A stretch of DNA of 64,000 bases from Hymenobacter lucidus (GTDB lineage: Bacteria; Bacteroidota; Bacteroidia; Cytophagales; Hymenobacteraceae), in the NCBI RefSeq assembly GCF_020447265.1, contig NZ_JAJADR010000003.1, positions 310,001-374,000 on the forward strand. The letters are read 5' to 3'. Within the stretch, counting starts at the first letter, position 1, and each line of letters begins with the position of its first letter. Positions 25,882 through 35,710 of this stretch are shown here, piece after piece. A program made the position numbers and the translations under genes. The notes below the pieces were generated by a model, which had not been told where the DNA came from, searched no databases, and was given only the letters and a program-made list of their open reading frames with translations.

Positions 25882-27543
25882 CTACGACTTGCTTTTGCTG
25901 GCGACGGGGCGCACATTTTGTAGCGGCACCACACTGTTGAGGTATTCTTCGATGTTGGCGTAGCCGTCTTGGTCGCGGTCCTGGGTGGCGTCGGCGGCGT
26001 TTTTGGGGTTCAAACCGTGGGCTTTTTCCCAGGCGTCGGGCAGGCCGTCGTTGTCGGCGTCGGCGTAGGGCTTGCCGGCGTACGTTGGGTAGCCGCCCAC
26101 CTGGGCGGGGTCGGTGATGATGCCCTGCTTATAAGAATCGGCGGGCAGGCGGCGCTTGATGTAGGGACTTTGCGGGGTAGGCTGGGCGTTTTTAGCGTAG
26201 GTAATTTTGCCGGTGCGCACGTCTTCCACGATGCGCGCATCCACTGCGTCGCGCCGGGGCAGGGAGCAGCCGGCGTTGGCCAGCACGTACTGGAAAGCCT
26301 CCGGGGCCGATAAGACAGTACCCATGTTCGGCAGTGCAAACGGTTTGTCGGTCTTGATTTCGGCCAGCGTTTTTTCTACCTCGGGCAGGTCTTCAAGCTG
26401 CACGCCCCCGGCCCAGTTGTCCTGGGTTACCTTGGCGTTGCCATCCACCACATTGCCCGCCACGTAGGCTTTGCCAAACAGGTTTTTCTGGTCCTTGTCG
26501 CGGCCCGACTCAGGCTTCAGAATCCGGTAGCTGATGGGCTGCCCGGCCGGCGTAATGGGGCCGGGTTTGTAGTAGTTGTTTACGAAGTTGTACTCCGATT
26601 TATTGTCGCCCCCATCGGCCGAGCGGTTCCACCAGTTGAACACCACGTTGTTGGCGAAGTTGAAGTCACCGTACATGCCCACCGAGGGGTTGCGGGCAAT
26701 GTTGTTGGCCCACAAGTTGCGCGTAAACAGGCTGTTGAGCCCGCCAATGGTACTCCCGAAGGCGTGGTTGTAGGTATCGAGTCCTTCCGAGAAAATGGAG
26801 TTTTGAATGGTCACGTTCACCGTCGGCAGCTTGTCGGCCTTACCGGTTTGGGGGTTCTGGTACACGTGCCGGTAGATGGACATGTTCTCATCCAGGCCCC
26901 AGCTTGCCGAGACGTGGTCGATGATGATATTGCCCACCGGGTTGCCGCCCAGGCCGTCGTCGCGGCGGGCTACGTCGGTGGCCCCGCGCCGGAAGCGCAG
27001 GTAGCGCACCACCACGTCGTGGGTGTTGATCCAGATAGATTCGCCGGCCACGCAGATACCGTCGCCGGGCGCGGTCTGGCCCGCAATAGTCACGTAGGGT
27101 GCCCGGATGATGATGGGGCTTTGCAGCCGGATAATGCCGGCTACGTTGAAGACGATGATGCGGGCCCCGCCCTGCTCCAGGGCCTCCCGCAGGGTGCCGG
27201 GGCCGCTGTCGGCCAGGCTCTTCACCACGTATACCTTGCCACCCTGCCCGCCAAACACGTGCGCCCCGCCGCCTTCCGCACCCGGAAACGCCAGCCGGCT
27301 CGACTGCGGCAAATCCGACGGCTTGGCTGCCCACGGCACGTAGGGCTTGCCGGCCTTGGCTTCGGCCTCAATGATGGGCAGGGCCTTTTGCCAGGCTTCG
27401 TCCGAGCGTTTCTCGGCCTCGGCCAGGGCCGCATCGGCTTTGGCCTGCACCTCCGGCGGAATTTTGGGGTATTGCGCCCGGGCAGGCGTAACGGCCCATA
27501 CGGAGGTGGCTAAAGCGGAAAGTAAAAGCAGGCGCTGATTCAT
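25882..27543 (-). CDS. Pectate lyase, PL1 family
   Basis: A 553-aa secreted lyase starting at 27543 (signal NQRLLLLSALATSVWAVTPARA); upstream in-frame codons belong to a repeat. A helical lead (VQAKADAALAEAEKRSDEAWQKALP) precedes the parallel beta-helix: AFPGAEGGGAHVFGGQGGKVYVV, IRAPYVTIAGQTAPGDGICV and IIDHVSASWGLDENMS are PL1 hallmarks. The C-terminal end has calcium-binding, thrombospondin-3-like segments (DADNDGLPDAWEKAHGLNP, DRDQDGYANIEEYLN). It cleaves polygalacturonan by beta-elimination and generates the unsaturated ends used by the GH105 enzyme. A close paralogue is at 51926. Confidence 0.9.
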   Translation of the reverse strand: MNQRLLLLSALATSVWAVTPARAQYPKIPPEVQAKADAALAEAEKRSDEAWQKALPIIEAEAKAGKPYVPWAAKPSDLPQSSRLAFPGAEGGGAHVFGGQGGKVYVVKSLADSGPGTLREALEQGGARIIVFNVAGIIRLQSPIIIRAPYVTIAGQTAPGDGICVAGESIWINTHDVVVRYLRFRRGATDVARRDDGLGGNPVGNIIIDHVSASWGLDENMSIYRHVYQNPQTGKADKLPTVNVTIQNSIFSEGLDTYNHAFGSTIGGLNSLFTRNLWANNIARNPSVGMYGDFNFANNVVFNWWNRSADGGDNKSEYNFVNNYYKPGPITPAGQPISYRILKPESGRDKDQKNLFGKAYVAGNVVDGNAKVTQDNWAGGVQLEDLPEVEKTLAEIKTDKPFALPNMGTVLSAPEAFQYVLANAGCSLPRRDAVDARIVEDVRTGKITYAKNAQPTPQSPYIKRRLPADSYKQGIITDPAQVGGYPTYAGKPYADADNDGLPDAWEKAHGLNPKNAADATQDRDQDGYANIEEYLNSVVPLQNVRPVASKSKS

Positions 27544-27569
27544 TGTGGATAAGCTGTATTTCGTTTGCC

Positions 27570-27653
27570 CTGCTGGGCTTGCCGAAGCATCTCGCCTGCA
27601 GTAGCAATTCATTTTACCATTGCGGGAGAGATGCTTCGACAAGCTCAGCAGAA
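27570..27653. repeat. REP-like palindrome between SusD and PL1 genes
   Basis: CTGCTGGGCTTGCCGAAGCA at the left and TGCTTCGACAAGCTCAGCAG at the right form an imperfect inverted repeat of the GTCATGCTGAG family. It is followed by a T-run (27657 onwards) on the plus strand. Confidence 0.8.
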
Positions 27654-27682
27654 CGTTTTTTTTATGGTTCCTATTTCCAGGC

Positions 27683-29422
27683 TTAATACCCCGGATTCTG
27701 CTGAAACTCGCCCTTGTTGGTTACCGCGTCGATGTCGCTCTGCGGAATGGGGCGGCGGGCGTGGAAGTCCTGGATGGAGGCTTTAGCGTCGGGGTTGTGG
27801 AGGCGCACCCGCTCGGTGAGCTTGCCGGTCCGCTTCAGATCCAGCCAGCGCACCTGCTCACCGGCCAGCTCCCGGGCCCGCTCGTCGAGCACAAAGTCGA
27901 GGTTCATCTGCGCGGGTGTCACCTGCATGGCGGCGGTGCGGCCGGGCAGCGCGGCGCGGGTGCGCACCAGATTCACGTAGTACGCCGCCGAGTCGGCGCG
28001 GCCGAGGCGCACCTGGGCTTCGGCTCCGATGAGGATGATGTCGCCCAGCCGGAGCATATTGGCATCCCGGGCGCTTTCGGTGGTCGTGGCCGTGGCCCGG
28101 GTCGGGTCGTCGAACTTGCGCAGCGAAGGATAGTAGCGCCGCTCGCCTTTCAGCGAACCGTCGGCGTTATAAAGGTCGTCGATGTCGTAGGTCTTGTAGC
28201 GGAAGCGGCGGGTGTAGAGCTGGTCAAAGGCGGGGATGCTGCGCTTGGTGGTCAGCACGGCCGTGTCGCCGACGGCAAACTTGGGCTGGCCCAGCAGCGG
28301 CGCCAGGGCCGCGTTCTGGTTGACTTCGGCCTGCGTCCAGCGCGGAATGTTGGTGGCGCTGTTGGCAATCCAGGCCTGCTTGAACGAGCCGACGTAGCGG
28401 GCATCATTCTGCTCGTTGTAGAGGTCGAGCAAAAAGCGAGTGGGCATGTAGCGCACACCCGGCAGGCCGTTGGCTACGTCGCGCACCAGGCCCGGCTGGT
28501 CGTCGTACTTCATCAAGAACCACTGGTGGCCGGTGTGGCTGCCCGCGTTGAAGGTCAGGTTGGTGGAGTAGTTCACGGCCCACAGCACCTCGGAGTTACG
28601 CTGGTTGGCAATGTCCCACAGGCTGGCATAGCTGGTCACGAGGCGGACGCCCTGGGCGGTGTAAGCCGTAGTAACCTTGCGGGCAAAGTGTGCGGCGCGC
28701 TGGTAGTTTCCGCTCGACAGATACGCTTTGGCCGCAAAAGCCTCGGCAGCGGGCCGCGTGATGCGGCCGTAGTCGTTGGCCGTGGCCGGGGCCGGGTACG
28801 TGGCCAGCGTCACGGGCAGGTTGGCCACGGCAAATTCCACGTCGGCCAGAATCTGGGCGTACACCTCGGCCACCGGGGCGCGGGTGGCCGTTGTCACGAC
28901 ACCCTCGGTAGGCTCCAGGCGCAGCGGCACCGGCCCGAAGCTTTCTACCAGGTGATAGTAGTACCAGGCCCGCATAAAGCGCAGCTCGGCCTCGGCCGAA
29001 GCCCGGCGCGACGACGCCAGCCCGGCCGTGTTGATGTACTTCAGGGCCTGGTTCACGAGGTTGATACCGGCGTAGCAGGGCGTCCAGAGGTTGTTTTTCA
29101 CCCACACGTTGTCGGTGTTCAAGGACAAGTAGTTCATCAGCGGGGGCTGAGGACGCACGTTGCTGGCGGCCGTGCCGTCGTTGGAGGCGGCGCTGGTCCA
29201 AATGTCGGTGCCCATTTCCAGCAGCGCGTAGCCCGATTCCTTGCCGTAGATGGTACGGTTGTAGGTGTAGGCGCCGTTGATGGCCGTTTCGAAGCCTTCA
29301 GGAGTGGTAAACACGGCTTCGGCGGTGGCGCCGCTGGGGTTGAATTCGTTGAGCTGATCCTGGCAGGCGGAGGCGGCCAGGGCCAGCAGGGCAAACGTCA
29401 GGGGGCGGATGGTTTTGTGCAT
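27683..29422 (-). CDS. SusD-family outer-membrane glycan-binding lipoprotein (RagB/SusD)
   Basis: A 579-aa surface lipoprotein: signal peptide with lipobox AASAC, then the SusD N-terminal region (FTTPEGFETAINGAYTYNRTIYG) and tetratricopeptide-like helices (AEAELRFMRAWYYYHLVESFGPVPLRL). The C-terminal SusD domain ends with FVLDERARELAGEQVRWLDLKRTGKL. It sits as a lid on the SusC porin and captures oligosaccharides. The gene begins 16 bp after the SusC stop, the usual paired order. Full family length, no anomaly seen. It belongs to the operon headed by the isomerase-like gene and operator site C. Confidence 0.93.
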   Translation of the reverse strand: MHKTIRPLTFALLALAASACQDQLNEFNPSGATAEAVFTTPEGFETAINGAYTYNRTIYGKESGYALLEMGTDIWTSAASNDGTAASNVRPQPPLMNYLSLNTDNVWVKNNLWTPCYAGINLVNQALKYINTAGLASSRRASAEAELRFMRAWYYYHLVESFGPVPLRLEPTEGVVTTATRAPVAEVYAQILADVEFAVANLPVTLATYPAPATANDYGRITRPAAEAFAAKAYLSSGNYQRAAHFARKVTTAYTAQGVRLVTSYASLWDIANQRNSEVLWAVNYSTNLTFNAGSHTGHQWFLMKYDDQPGLVRDVANGLPGVRYMPTRFLLDLYNEQNDARYVGSFKQAWIANSATNIPRWTQAEVNQNAALAPLLGQPKFAVGDTAVLTTKRSIPAFDQLYTRRFRYKTYDIDDLYNADGSLKGERRYYPSLRKFDDPTRATATTTESARDANMLRLGDIILIGAEAQVRLGRADSAAYYVNLVRTRAALPGRTAAMQVTPAQMNLDFVLDERARELAGEQVRWLDLKRTGKLTERVRLHNPDAKASIQDFHARRPIPQSDIDAVTNKGEFQQNPGY

Positions 29423-29438
29423 GACGAGTCTGGTCGGA

Positions 29439-32426
29439 TTAAAAGCCCACGTTCAGGCCTACCACGAAAGCGCGGTTTAAAGGCCGGTCGATAACACCTT
29501 CGCCCTCGGGGTCGAAGTCCTTCAGGTTGCTGATTGTATAGAGGTTACGCCCCGACACGTACACCCGCACGTTGTCGATGCGGGCCTTGCCCACCAGGCT
29601 TTTCGGAATGGTATAGCCCAGCGTTACGTTGCGCACCTTGGCCCAGGAAGCTTCGCGCTCGGTCAGGGTGGTCACGTAGCTCAGGGTGCGGGTGGCGTGG
29701 GGGCGTGGGTACTCGTTGGTGGGGTTTTCGGGAGTCCAGTAGTCTACCACGGCGCCGTTGTTGTTACCGCTGCGGGTGTACTTGGCGTAATAGTCGGAAC
29801 TGATCCACTGGCCCACGCGGGCCACCAGCAGCACGTTCAGGTCGAAGCCCTTGTAGCGCACGTCGTTGCTCAGGCCGCCGGTCCACTTGGGCACGCGTGA
29901 GCCAATGACGGTGCGGTCGGCAGCGGTGATTTTACCGTCGGGCACGCCGTCGGGGCCCGAGAGGTCGGCCACCTTGATGTCGCCGGGCAGAAACACGCCC
30001 GCGCCGTACTGCGAGGCATCCTCGCCGAGCTGCCAGATGCCGATTTTCTTGTAGTCGTAGTATACCTGCGCCGGCTGGCCCTCAATGAGGGAGTTGCGGT
30101 AGTCATCGGCAATAACGTTGCCGTTGGGCAGCTCCACGATGGTTTCGCGGTTGGCGGCAAAGGTGGCCGTCGTCGACCAGGTCAGGCTTTCACCGCGCAG
30201 GTTCTGCGTGGTCAGGGCTACTTCAATACCCTTGTTGCGGGTGCGGCCGATGTTGCGGTTCACCGTTGTGACGCCCGTAAACGAGGGCAGCGTGTAGGGA
30301 AAAATCAGGTCCCGGGTTTGCGCGTCGTAGTAGTCCACGGTGCCGGTGAGGCGGTTATCGAGCAGGCCGAAGTCTACGCCCAGATCCAGGGTGTAGGTTT
30401 TCTCCCAGCCCAAGTCGGTATTGCCAATCAAGGGCGCAATGGTGTACGTCGGGGCGGCGTTGCCATCCACGTAGGCAAAGGACGTATTGGTCAGCGCGTT
30501 CTGGGTGCCGTAGGGGTTGATGCCGTCGTTGCCCGACACGCCGTAGCTGCCACGCAGCTTGAGCTCGGTGAGGAATTTGGCATCCTGCATAAACGACTCA
30601 TCGATGAGGCGCCAGCCCAGGCCCACCGAGGGAAAGTAGTCCCACTTGTGGCCCGGGGCCAGCTTCGAGGAACCATCTACCCGGCTGGTGGCGGTAAGCA
30701 GATAGCGCCCTTTCCAGCTATAATTCACGCGGCCGGCAAAGGAAACGAGGTTGCTGCGCACGAAGCCCGAACCGTAAAACGGGTTCTGGTTGGCCGCGCC
30801 CAGGTTGTAGAACGACTGTGAGGGCAGTACCTGGTTGTTGCCGCCCGCGAAGCTGTTGGTGTTGGTAAAAATCAGGTCGCTGGCCACGCCGGTGAGCGTG
30901 AGCGAATGGTCGCCGATGTCCTTCTTGTAGGTCAGCACGTTTTCCCAGCTCAGGTTGCGGTTCTGGTTGCTGGTAATGGAAGCCTGGGACCTGTTGCCGG
31001 CCCCGTCGATGGTGTTCAGGCCGTAGAAGCTGCCGGCCTCGGAAGTGGCGTAGTTGGCCGCGAAAGTAGAGCGCAGGCTCAGTCCGTCGAGGGGCGTCAG
31101 CTCTATGTATGCGGCAGCGGTGAGGCGGTTGGTTTTGGTGTTGCGCTCGTAGGCACCGGGCTGCTCGTCGGCCAGCGGGTTGATCTGGGTGCTGCCCAGC
31201 AGGCGGTAGATGAGCTTGCCCTCGTCATCATATACACGGCCCAGCGGCACGGCCTGGGAAGCCAGGTTGAACGGGTCGCGCCGGATGTCGTTGTTGATGT
31301 AGGCCAGCTGGGTTTGCAGGCCCACTTTCAGCCACTTGTTCACCGTCTGGTCGATGTTGGCGCGGGTGGTGTAGCGCTTGAAGCGGTCCAGCTTCATGAG
31401 GCCCTTCTCGTCGTAATAGCCCAGTGAGAAGTACACCTTGGTATTGTCGGAGCCGCCGGTAAGGCCGATCTGGTAGTTTTGCTGCATCCCGTTGTGCAGC
31501 AGCTGGTCGGGCCAGTTCACGTACTGCTCGTTGGCAATGGCCTCGCGCTGGGCCGGCGTGAAGGCCACCGCGTCGTCGGCGGGCGAGTTCCAGGTGCCGG
31601 CGGCCCGGAAGGCTTCGCGGCGAAAGGCCACGTACTGCGGCCCGCTCATAAACTCGCCGTAGCCGGCCACTTTCGTGACGCCGGTGTAGGCGTTGAAATT
31701 GATTTTGGGCTTGCCCGAGCCGCCGCGCTTGGTGGTGATGATAATGACGCCATTGGCCCCACGTGAGCCGTAAATAGCCGTCGAGGAAGCGTCTTTCAGC
31801 ACCTCGATGCTTTGCACGTCGTTGGGGTCAATGTCGGCCGCATTCACGTTCTGCACGCCGTCCACGATGTAGAGCACGTTGTTGGACGAGCCGGGGTTGG
31901 CAATGGAGCGGTTGCCCCGAATGCGGATGCTGGCGCCCTGGCCCGCGTAGCCGTTGGCCCTGGAAATATCAGCCCCCGGAATCTTGCCCTGCAGCGCCTC
32001 GGTTACCGTTGTTACCGGCAGCTTGGTTACCTCCTCCCCTTTCACCGATGTCACGGCCCCGGTCAGGTCCCGCTTGCGCACCGTGCCGTAGCCGATAACC
32101 ACCACATCGTCGAGCTCGGCCGTGGCCGGCGAGAGGCGCACTTCCAGGCGGGTCTGGTCGGGCTTCACGGCCAGCTCCTGGTTGGTGTAGCCGATGTAGG
32201 AAATAACCAGCGTCACGTCCTGCTTATCGGGCACCTGGAGCGTGAAGCGTCCTTCAGGGTCGGTGCTGTTGCCGTTGGTGGTACCTTTCACCACGACCGT
32301 GACGCCGGGCAGCGGCTCGGCCTTTTCGGTACTGACTACCTGGCCCGTGATGGTACGCGTCTGAGCCTGGGCGGCCGCCGCCACGCACAGCACGGAGGCA
32401 GTGAGAAGGGGGAAGAAGGGTTTCAT
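29439..32426 (-). CDS. SusC-family TonB-dependent outer-membrane transporter
   Basis: A 995-aa receptor starting at 32426 (signal KPFFPLLTASVLCVAAAAQAQ). It has a CarboxypepD_reg-like domain (TITGQVVSTEKAEPLPGVTVVVKGTT), a TonB-box/plug region (DDVVVIGYGTVRKRDLTGAVTSV, then GSRGANGVIIITTKRG) and a 22-strand beta-barrel ending with a terminal aromatic (VVGLNVGF). It imports oligosaccharides across the outer membrane with energy from TonB. It forms a pair with the SusD gene just downstream. An upstream in-frame extension of 31 codons reads into the previous gene and is rejected. The second SusC of the locus is at 60341. Confidence 0.95.
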   Translation of the reverse strand: MKPFFPLLTASVLCVAAAAQAQTRTITGQVVSTEKAEPLPGVTVVVKGTTNGNSTDPEGRFTLQVPDKQDVTLVISYIGYTNQELAVKPDQTRLEVRLSPATAELDDVVVIGYGTVRKRDLTGAVTSVKGEEVTKLPVTTVTEALQGKIPGADISRANGYAGQGASIRIRGNRSIANPGSSNNVLYIVDGVQNVNAADIDPNDVQSIEVLKDASSTAIYGSRGANGVIIITTKRGGSGKPKINFNAYTGVTKVAGYGEFMSGPQYVAFRREAFRAAGTWNSPADDAVAFTPAQREAIANEQYVNWPDQLLHNGMQQNYQIGLTGGSDNTKVYFSLGYYDEKGLMKLDRFKRYTTRANIDQTVNKWLKVGLQTQLAYINNDIRRDPFNLASQAVPLGRVYDDEGKLIYRLLGSTQINPLADEQPGAYERNTKTNRLTAAAYIELTPLDGLSLRSTFAANYATSEAGSFYGLNTIDGAGNRSQASITSNQNRNLSWENVLTYKKDIGDHSLTLTGVASDLIFTNTNSFAGGNNQVLPSQSFYNLGAANQNPFYGSGFVRSNLVSFAGRVNYSWKGRYLLTATSRVDGSSKLAPGHKWDYFPSVGLGWRLIDESFMQDAKFLTELKLRGSYGVSGNDGINPYGTQNALTNTSFAYVDGNAAPTYTIAPLIGNTDLGWEKTYTLDLGVDFGLLDNRLTGTVDYYDAQTRDLIFPYTLPSFTGVTTVNRNIGRTRNKGIEVALTTQNLRGESLTWSTTATFAANRETIVELPNGNVIADDYRNSLIEGQPAQVYYDYKKIGIWQLGEDASQYGAGVFLPGDIKVADLSGPDGVPDGKITAADRTVIGSRVPKWTGGLSNDVRYKGFDLNVLLVARVGQWISSDYYAKYTRSGNNNGAVVDYWTPENPTNEYPRPHATRTLSYVTTLTEREASWAKVRNVTLGYTIPKSLVGKARIDNVRVYVSGRNLYTISNLKDFDPEGEGVIDRPLNRAFVVGLNVGF

Positions 32427-32475
32427 CGGGTGGGGGTTTAGGGAGCGAAAAATAGGTGTCGGGAATTTGGGGCCG

Positions 32476-34209
32476 CTAGCGGGGCAGCACCAGGTGCCGG
32501 GCCCGGTCTTTGGCCGCATCCGGCGCCAGGCCGATTACGTCGCCGCAGAAGTGCACTTCCACGCCCAGCTCGGCCAGGGCAGCGGCCTTGATGCGGCAGG
32601 CCTGGTGGGCCTTGGCCTCGTAGGGCGCATACACCACCTGAATGTGGTTGGCCTTGTGGCGGGCCATCATCTGGTTGCGGCTCACCCCGCGTAGCACGGC
32701 GTGCATGATGGGCCATTCGGGCGTCGTTTCCTGCCAGCGGCGCTGGGTTTCGGCGGCGGGCAACGCCACGGCCTCGCCCACGCCCAGGTCGCAGTGCAGC
32801 TTGCCATTCATCACGTACACCCGGCTCCAGACGATAGAGCCCGGCCGGCTCACGCCCTTCAGGCTGCCGCCGCCGAGCCGGAAATACATGGGGGGCTGCC
32901 GCTCACTGCTGGCGCCCTGGTAGCCGCCCACGAAGTGCGCCGGCGGGGCCGCGCCCGAAATCAGGAACAGCCACACAAACTCCTCTCCTTCGCCGGTATC
33001 GTAGGTTTCGCCCCAGCGCAGGTCGTGCAGGGTGGTTTCGCCGGGCAGGCCCAGCTCTTCCCAGAGGCGGTAGGTGAGCAGGGCGTCGAGGCCGGCGCAT
33101 TCGTCTACTTCGTTGAAGTGGGGCAACGCCCGGCCGGGGTACAGCTCCTCTCCTGCCACCGAAAATACTGGGGGCCGGTCGGTGTTGTTGAGCAGGCCTT
33201 CCACCAGGTCGCTGGCCGCCGTCAGGTCTTTGAGGCCCTGCTGGTACTGAATGCCGATGGTGTCGCAGCCAAACTCGGCGGCCAGGCGCACGGCGGCCAC
33301 GTACATCTTGCACTGCTCCAGCGTCTGGGCGCGGGTCAGCTCGGTGGCTTCATCGGTGCCCCAGTTGAATTTCATACCCTTGGCCAGCAGCCAGTCGAGC
33401 ACGGCCTGGGCCTCGGCGTCCGCGACTTCGCGCATGGCCGCATACAGCGTCGACTGGCTCAGACGCTCCTTGAATACGCCGGTGGGGTGCAGCAGCTCAT
33501 CGGGCACAATGGCGTTATACATGCCCATGCAGCCTTCGTCGAACACGCCCATAATGGCTTTGTGCTGGCGGAAGCGGCGGGCAAAGGCACGGCCGGTTTT
33601 CTCATCGGCAGCCGGCAGCATGGCGCCGGCAAACGGCTTGACGTGGCTGGCATCCTGCGTAATAATGCCTTCGGTAAGCCACTGGCGCAGGCCGGCGGTG
33701 AAAAACTCGTCGGTAAAATCCTCGCTCCAGAGCGTGCTGTAGGGTACACCGGCCTTGGTGAGGCAGCCGTTCAGGTTCAGCATGCCCACCAGGCCGGGCC
33801 ACTGCCCGCTCCAGTTAGCCACCGTCAGAATAGGGCCCTGGTGGGTGGTGAGGCCGGCCAGCACGTGGTGCGAGTACTGCCACACGCTTTCGGCCACGAT
33901 GAGGGGCTGGTGCGGGTCGAGGGTCCGGAACACGTCCATGCCCATCTTCTGCGAGTCGAGGAAGCCGTGCTGCTTGTCGGGGTCGTAGGCGTGGGCGCGC
34001 TTCACGGCGTAGCCCAAGTGGGCCAGGGCCGCGCCCAGCTGCTCTTCCATGGCCTGCTGGGCCGCCCAGCAGTTCTGATTGGCCGCGAGGCGCAAATCCC
34101 CACTGGCGACTAACAACACTTCTTTGGGGGTAATAGAGGCCACTGCTTGCTGGTTAGAGAGTACAAGAATAGGACCGATGCGCGCTGCTTTCCACTCTGG
34201 GCCCGGCAC
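32476..34209 (-). CDS. L-fucose/L-arabinose isomerase-family protein
   Basis: Up to 577 aa, with no signal peptide, so cytoplasmic. It shows the layout of the fucose/arabinose isomerase superfamily: an N-terminal Rossmann-like region ([41 protein letters not shown]), a central region with [19 protein letters not shown] and [14 protein letters not shown], and a C-terminal domain ([18 protein letters not shown]). It would interconvert an aldose and a ketose released from pectin (fucose, arabinose or related). No ATG starts the frame. The GTG at 34209 is the longest choice, with in-frame GTGs at 34143 and further in. It heads the SusC/SusD operon. The exact sugar is unknown. Confidence 0.75.
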   Translation of the reverse strand: MPGPEWKAARIGPILVLSNQQAVASITPKEVLLVASGDLRLAANQNCWAAQQAMEEQLGAALAHLGYAVKRAHAYDPDKQHGFLDSQKMGMDVFRTLDPHQPLIVAESVWQYSHHVLAGLTTHQGPILTVANWSGQWPGLVGMLNLNGCLTKAGVPYSTLWSEDFTDEFFTAGLRQWLTEGIITQDASHVKPFAGAMLPAADEKTGRAFARRFRQHKAIMGVFDEGCMGMYNAIVPDELLHPTGVFKERLSQSTLYAAMREVADAEAQAVLDWLLAKGMKFNWGTDEATELTRAQTLEQCKMYVAAVRLAAEFGCDTIGIQYQQGLKDLTAASDLVEGLLNNTDRPPVFSVAGEELYPGRALPHFNEVDECAGLDALLTYRLWEELGLPGETTLHDLRWGETYDTGEGEEFVWLFLISGAAPPAHFVGGYQGASSERQPPMYFRLGGGSLKGVSRPGSIVWSRVYVMNGKLHCDLGVGEAVALPAAETQRRWQETTPEWPIMHAVLRGVSRNQMMARHKANHIQVVYAPYEAKAHQACRIKAAALAELGVEVHFCGDVIGLAPDAAKDRARHLVLPR

Positions 34210-34689
34210 TGGCGCGGATAAGTTTCCGGGGCGGAAAGCAGCGAGAAAGTCGGCGTAACAAATATGCCGGATGCCGCCGCCGAGTCCCTCCCGGTTCTTA
34301 GCTACTTAGTATAGGATATTAGCATAGCCCCCGGCCAGGGCTCAAACCCAGGCCCAAACCGGGCCGGCGTCAGGAGCCGCTCGGCGCAAGTGCTTACTCA
34401 CCCCGGCGTGGGGACGGGCAGGCGAAATGCAGGCCCGAGCAGTAGACTACAGGAGAGTTGAGCTTGGACAACAAAATACATTAGTGTCCACTCACTTCAC
34501 CACGGGCCGGTAACCGACCGCCGTTCTGCATTTTGCCACCCAGGATAAGATCCTAGAGTAAGGCCCGGTCCAGGCCTGGTTTCAGCCTGGCCGAATGGCT
34601 CAGCTACCCAGCCATTGGTGTTTTGTGTCTACCCGGCGCGGCAATCGGCCCGCCTCTCTCTCCAGTTCCCACCCCAATCATTCCTCGTC
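34210..34689. promoter_or_regulatory. Divergent control region between the isomerase-SusCD operon and araC
   Basis: A 480-bp gap with no gene. It contains operator-like site C (34297-34327) serving the minus-strand operon and, on the minus strand, CATATTTG (34266 to 34259), which resembles a Bacteroidota -7 box (TAnnTTTG). On the plus strand GGTGTTTTGTG near 34617 lies before the AraC start. I could not identify a clear promoter for AraC. Confidence 0.5.
34297..34327 (-). promoter_or_regulatory. AraC-type operator, site C (isomerase-SusC-SusD operon)
   Basis: Read on the minus strand: ATGCTA (34325-34320), then AAGTAGCTA with the second half-site 21 bp downstream (34304-34299). It belongs to the motif shared with sites A, B, D and E. 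Its spacer is nearly identical to that of site D. It lies about 90 bp before the GTG start. Confidence 0.6.
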
Positions 34690-35583
34690 ATGAAAGCCCA
34701 CTTTCACAAAGTCCCGGTCAGCACTCAAAGCTCGTTCAGCATTCGGCACGACCGGAAACCCAACTTTGGCACTACCTGGCATTACCACCCCGAGCTGGAG
34801 CTGCACTACGTGATTCGGGGCGAGGGCGTGCGGCTGATTGGCGACAACATCACCAACTTTTCGTCGGGCGAGATTATCCTGCTGGGGGCCAACCTGCCCC
34901 ACACCTGGCGCTGCAACGAGGAGTATTTCCAGAACGACCCGGAGCTGGAAGTCGAGGCCATCGTCATTCAGTTTCTGCCCGAGTGCCTGGGCCGCTACCT
35001 GCTGGGCTTGCCCGAAGCCTACCTCATTCCCAAGCTGTTTGAGAAAGCCAAAAGCGGGCTGCTCATCGGCGGCGAAGCCAAGGCCCGCCTTGCGCCGCTG
35101 ATGCAGGCCGCCGTGCAGGCCACCGACCTGGACCGCATCATCATCTTCCTCTCGATTCTGAAAATCATTTCCGAAACGTCGGAAGTCAAAACCATTGCCG
35201 CCGAGCACCACGCCTACAAGCAGTCGAACGAGTCGGACACGCAGCGCATCAACAAGGTGTGCAACTACACGCTGTCCAACTACAAGAAGGAAATTACGCT
35301 GGAGGAAATTGCGTCCATCAGCAACCTGAGCGTGACGTCGTTCTGCCGGTATTTCAAGCTGATAACCAAGAAAACGTACTACGATTTTCTCATCGAAATC
35401 CGCATCAGCCAGGCCTGCCGCCTGCTCATCGAAGACAAGATGCCGACCGAGGTTATCTGCTTCGAGTGCGGGTTCAACAACGTGTCGAACTTCTACCGGC
35501 ACTTCAAGAAAATCACGAAGATGACGCCGCTCGAATACAAGCGCAAATACCTGCACAGCTACAAGGAGCTGGCCGCTGCCTAG
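34690..35583 (+). CDS. AraC-family transcriptional regulator with cupin sensor domain
   Basis: A 297-aa regulator starting at the ATG at 34690. Residues 1-95 form a cupin-type sugar-binding domain (WHYHPELELHYVIRGEGVRLIGDN, SSGEIILLGANLPHTWRC). Residues about 190-290 are the double helix-turn-helix: ITLEEIASISNLSVTSFCRYFKLITKKTYYDFLIEIRISQACRLLIED, then VICFECGFNNVSNFYRHFKKITKMTPLEYKRKY. This family activates transcription on binding a sugar. It is the only regulator in the window and stands between the two main minus-strand blocks. It is thus the natural candidate for the direct-repeat operators A to E. It ends at a strong bidirectional terminator. Confidence 0.92.
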   Translation: MKAHFHKVPVSTQSSFSIRHDRKPNFGTTWHYHPELELHYVIRGEGVRLIGDNITNFSSGEIILLGANLPHTWRCNEEYFQNDPELEVEAIVIQFLPECLGRYLLGLPEAYLIPKLFEKAKSGLLIGGEAKARLAPLMQAAVQATDLDRIIIFLSILKIISETSEVKTIAAEHHAYKQSNESDTQRINKVCNYTLSNYKKEITLEEIASISNLSVTSFCRYFKLITKKTYYDFLIEIRISQACRLLIEDKMPTEVICFECGFNNVSNFYRHFKKITKMTPLEYKRKYLHSYKELAAA

Positions 35584-35606
35584 CAGCCCAAATTGAGTAA
35601 GTAAGG

Positions 35607-35670
35607 AAAGAGTGAAAGGCAAAAAGGCCGCCGTCATTGCTGACGGCGGCCTTTTTGCCTTTCACTCTTT
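35607..35670. terminator. Bidirectional intrinsic terminator
   Basis: A perfect 30-bp stem (AAAGAGTGAAAGGCAAAAAG at its outer end) around a TTGC loop, with U-rich tracts on both strands. It separates the convergent araC and aldolase genes. Confidence 0.9.
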
Positions 35671-35710
35671 CTCCTTTTTTGCTCTACTCTTTACTCTTAT
35701 TCTTATTTTC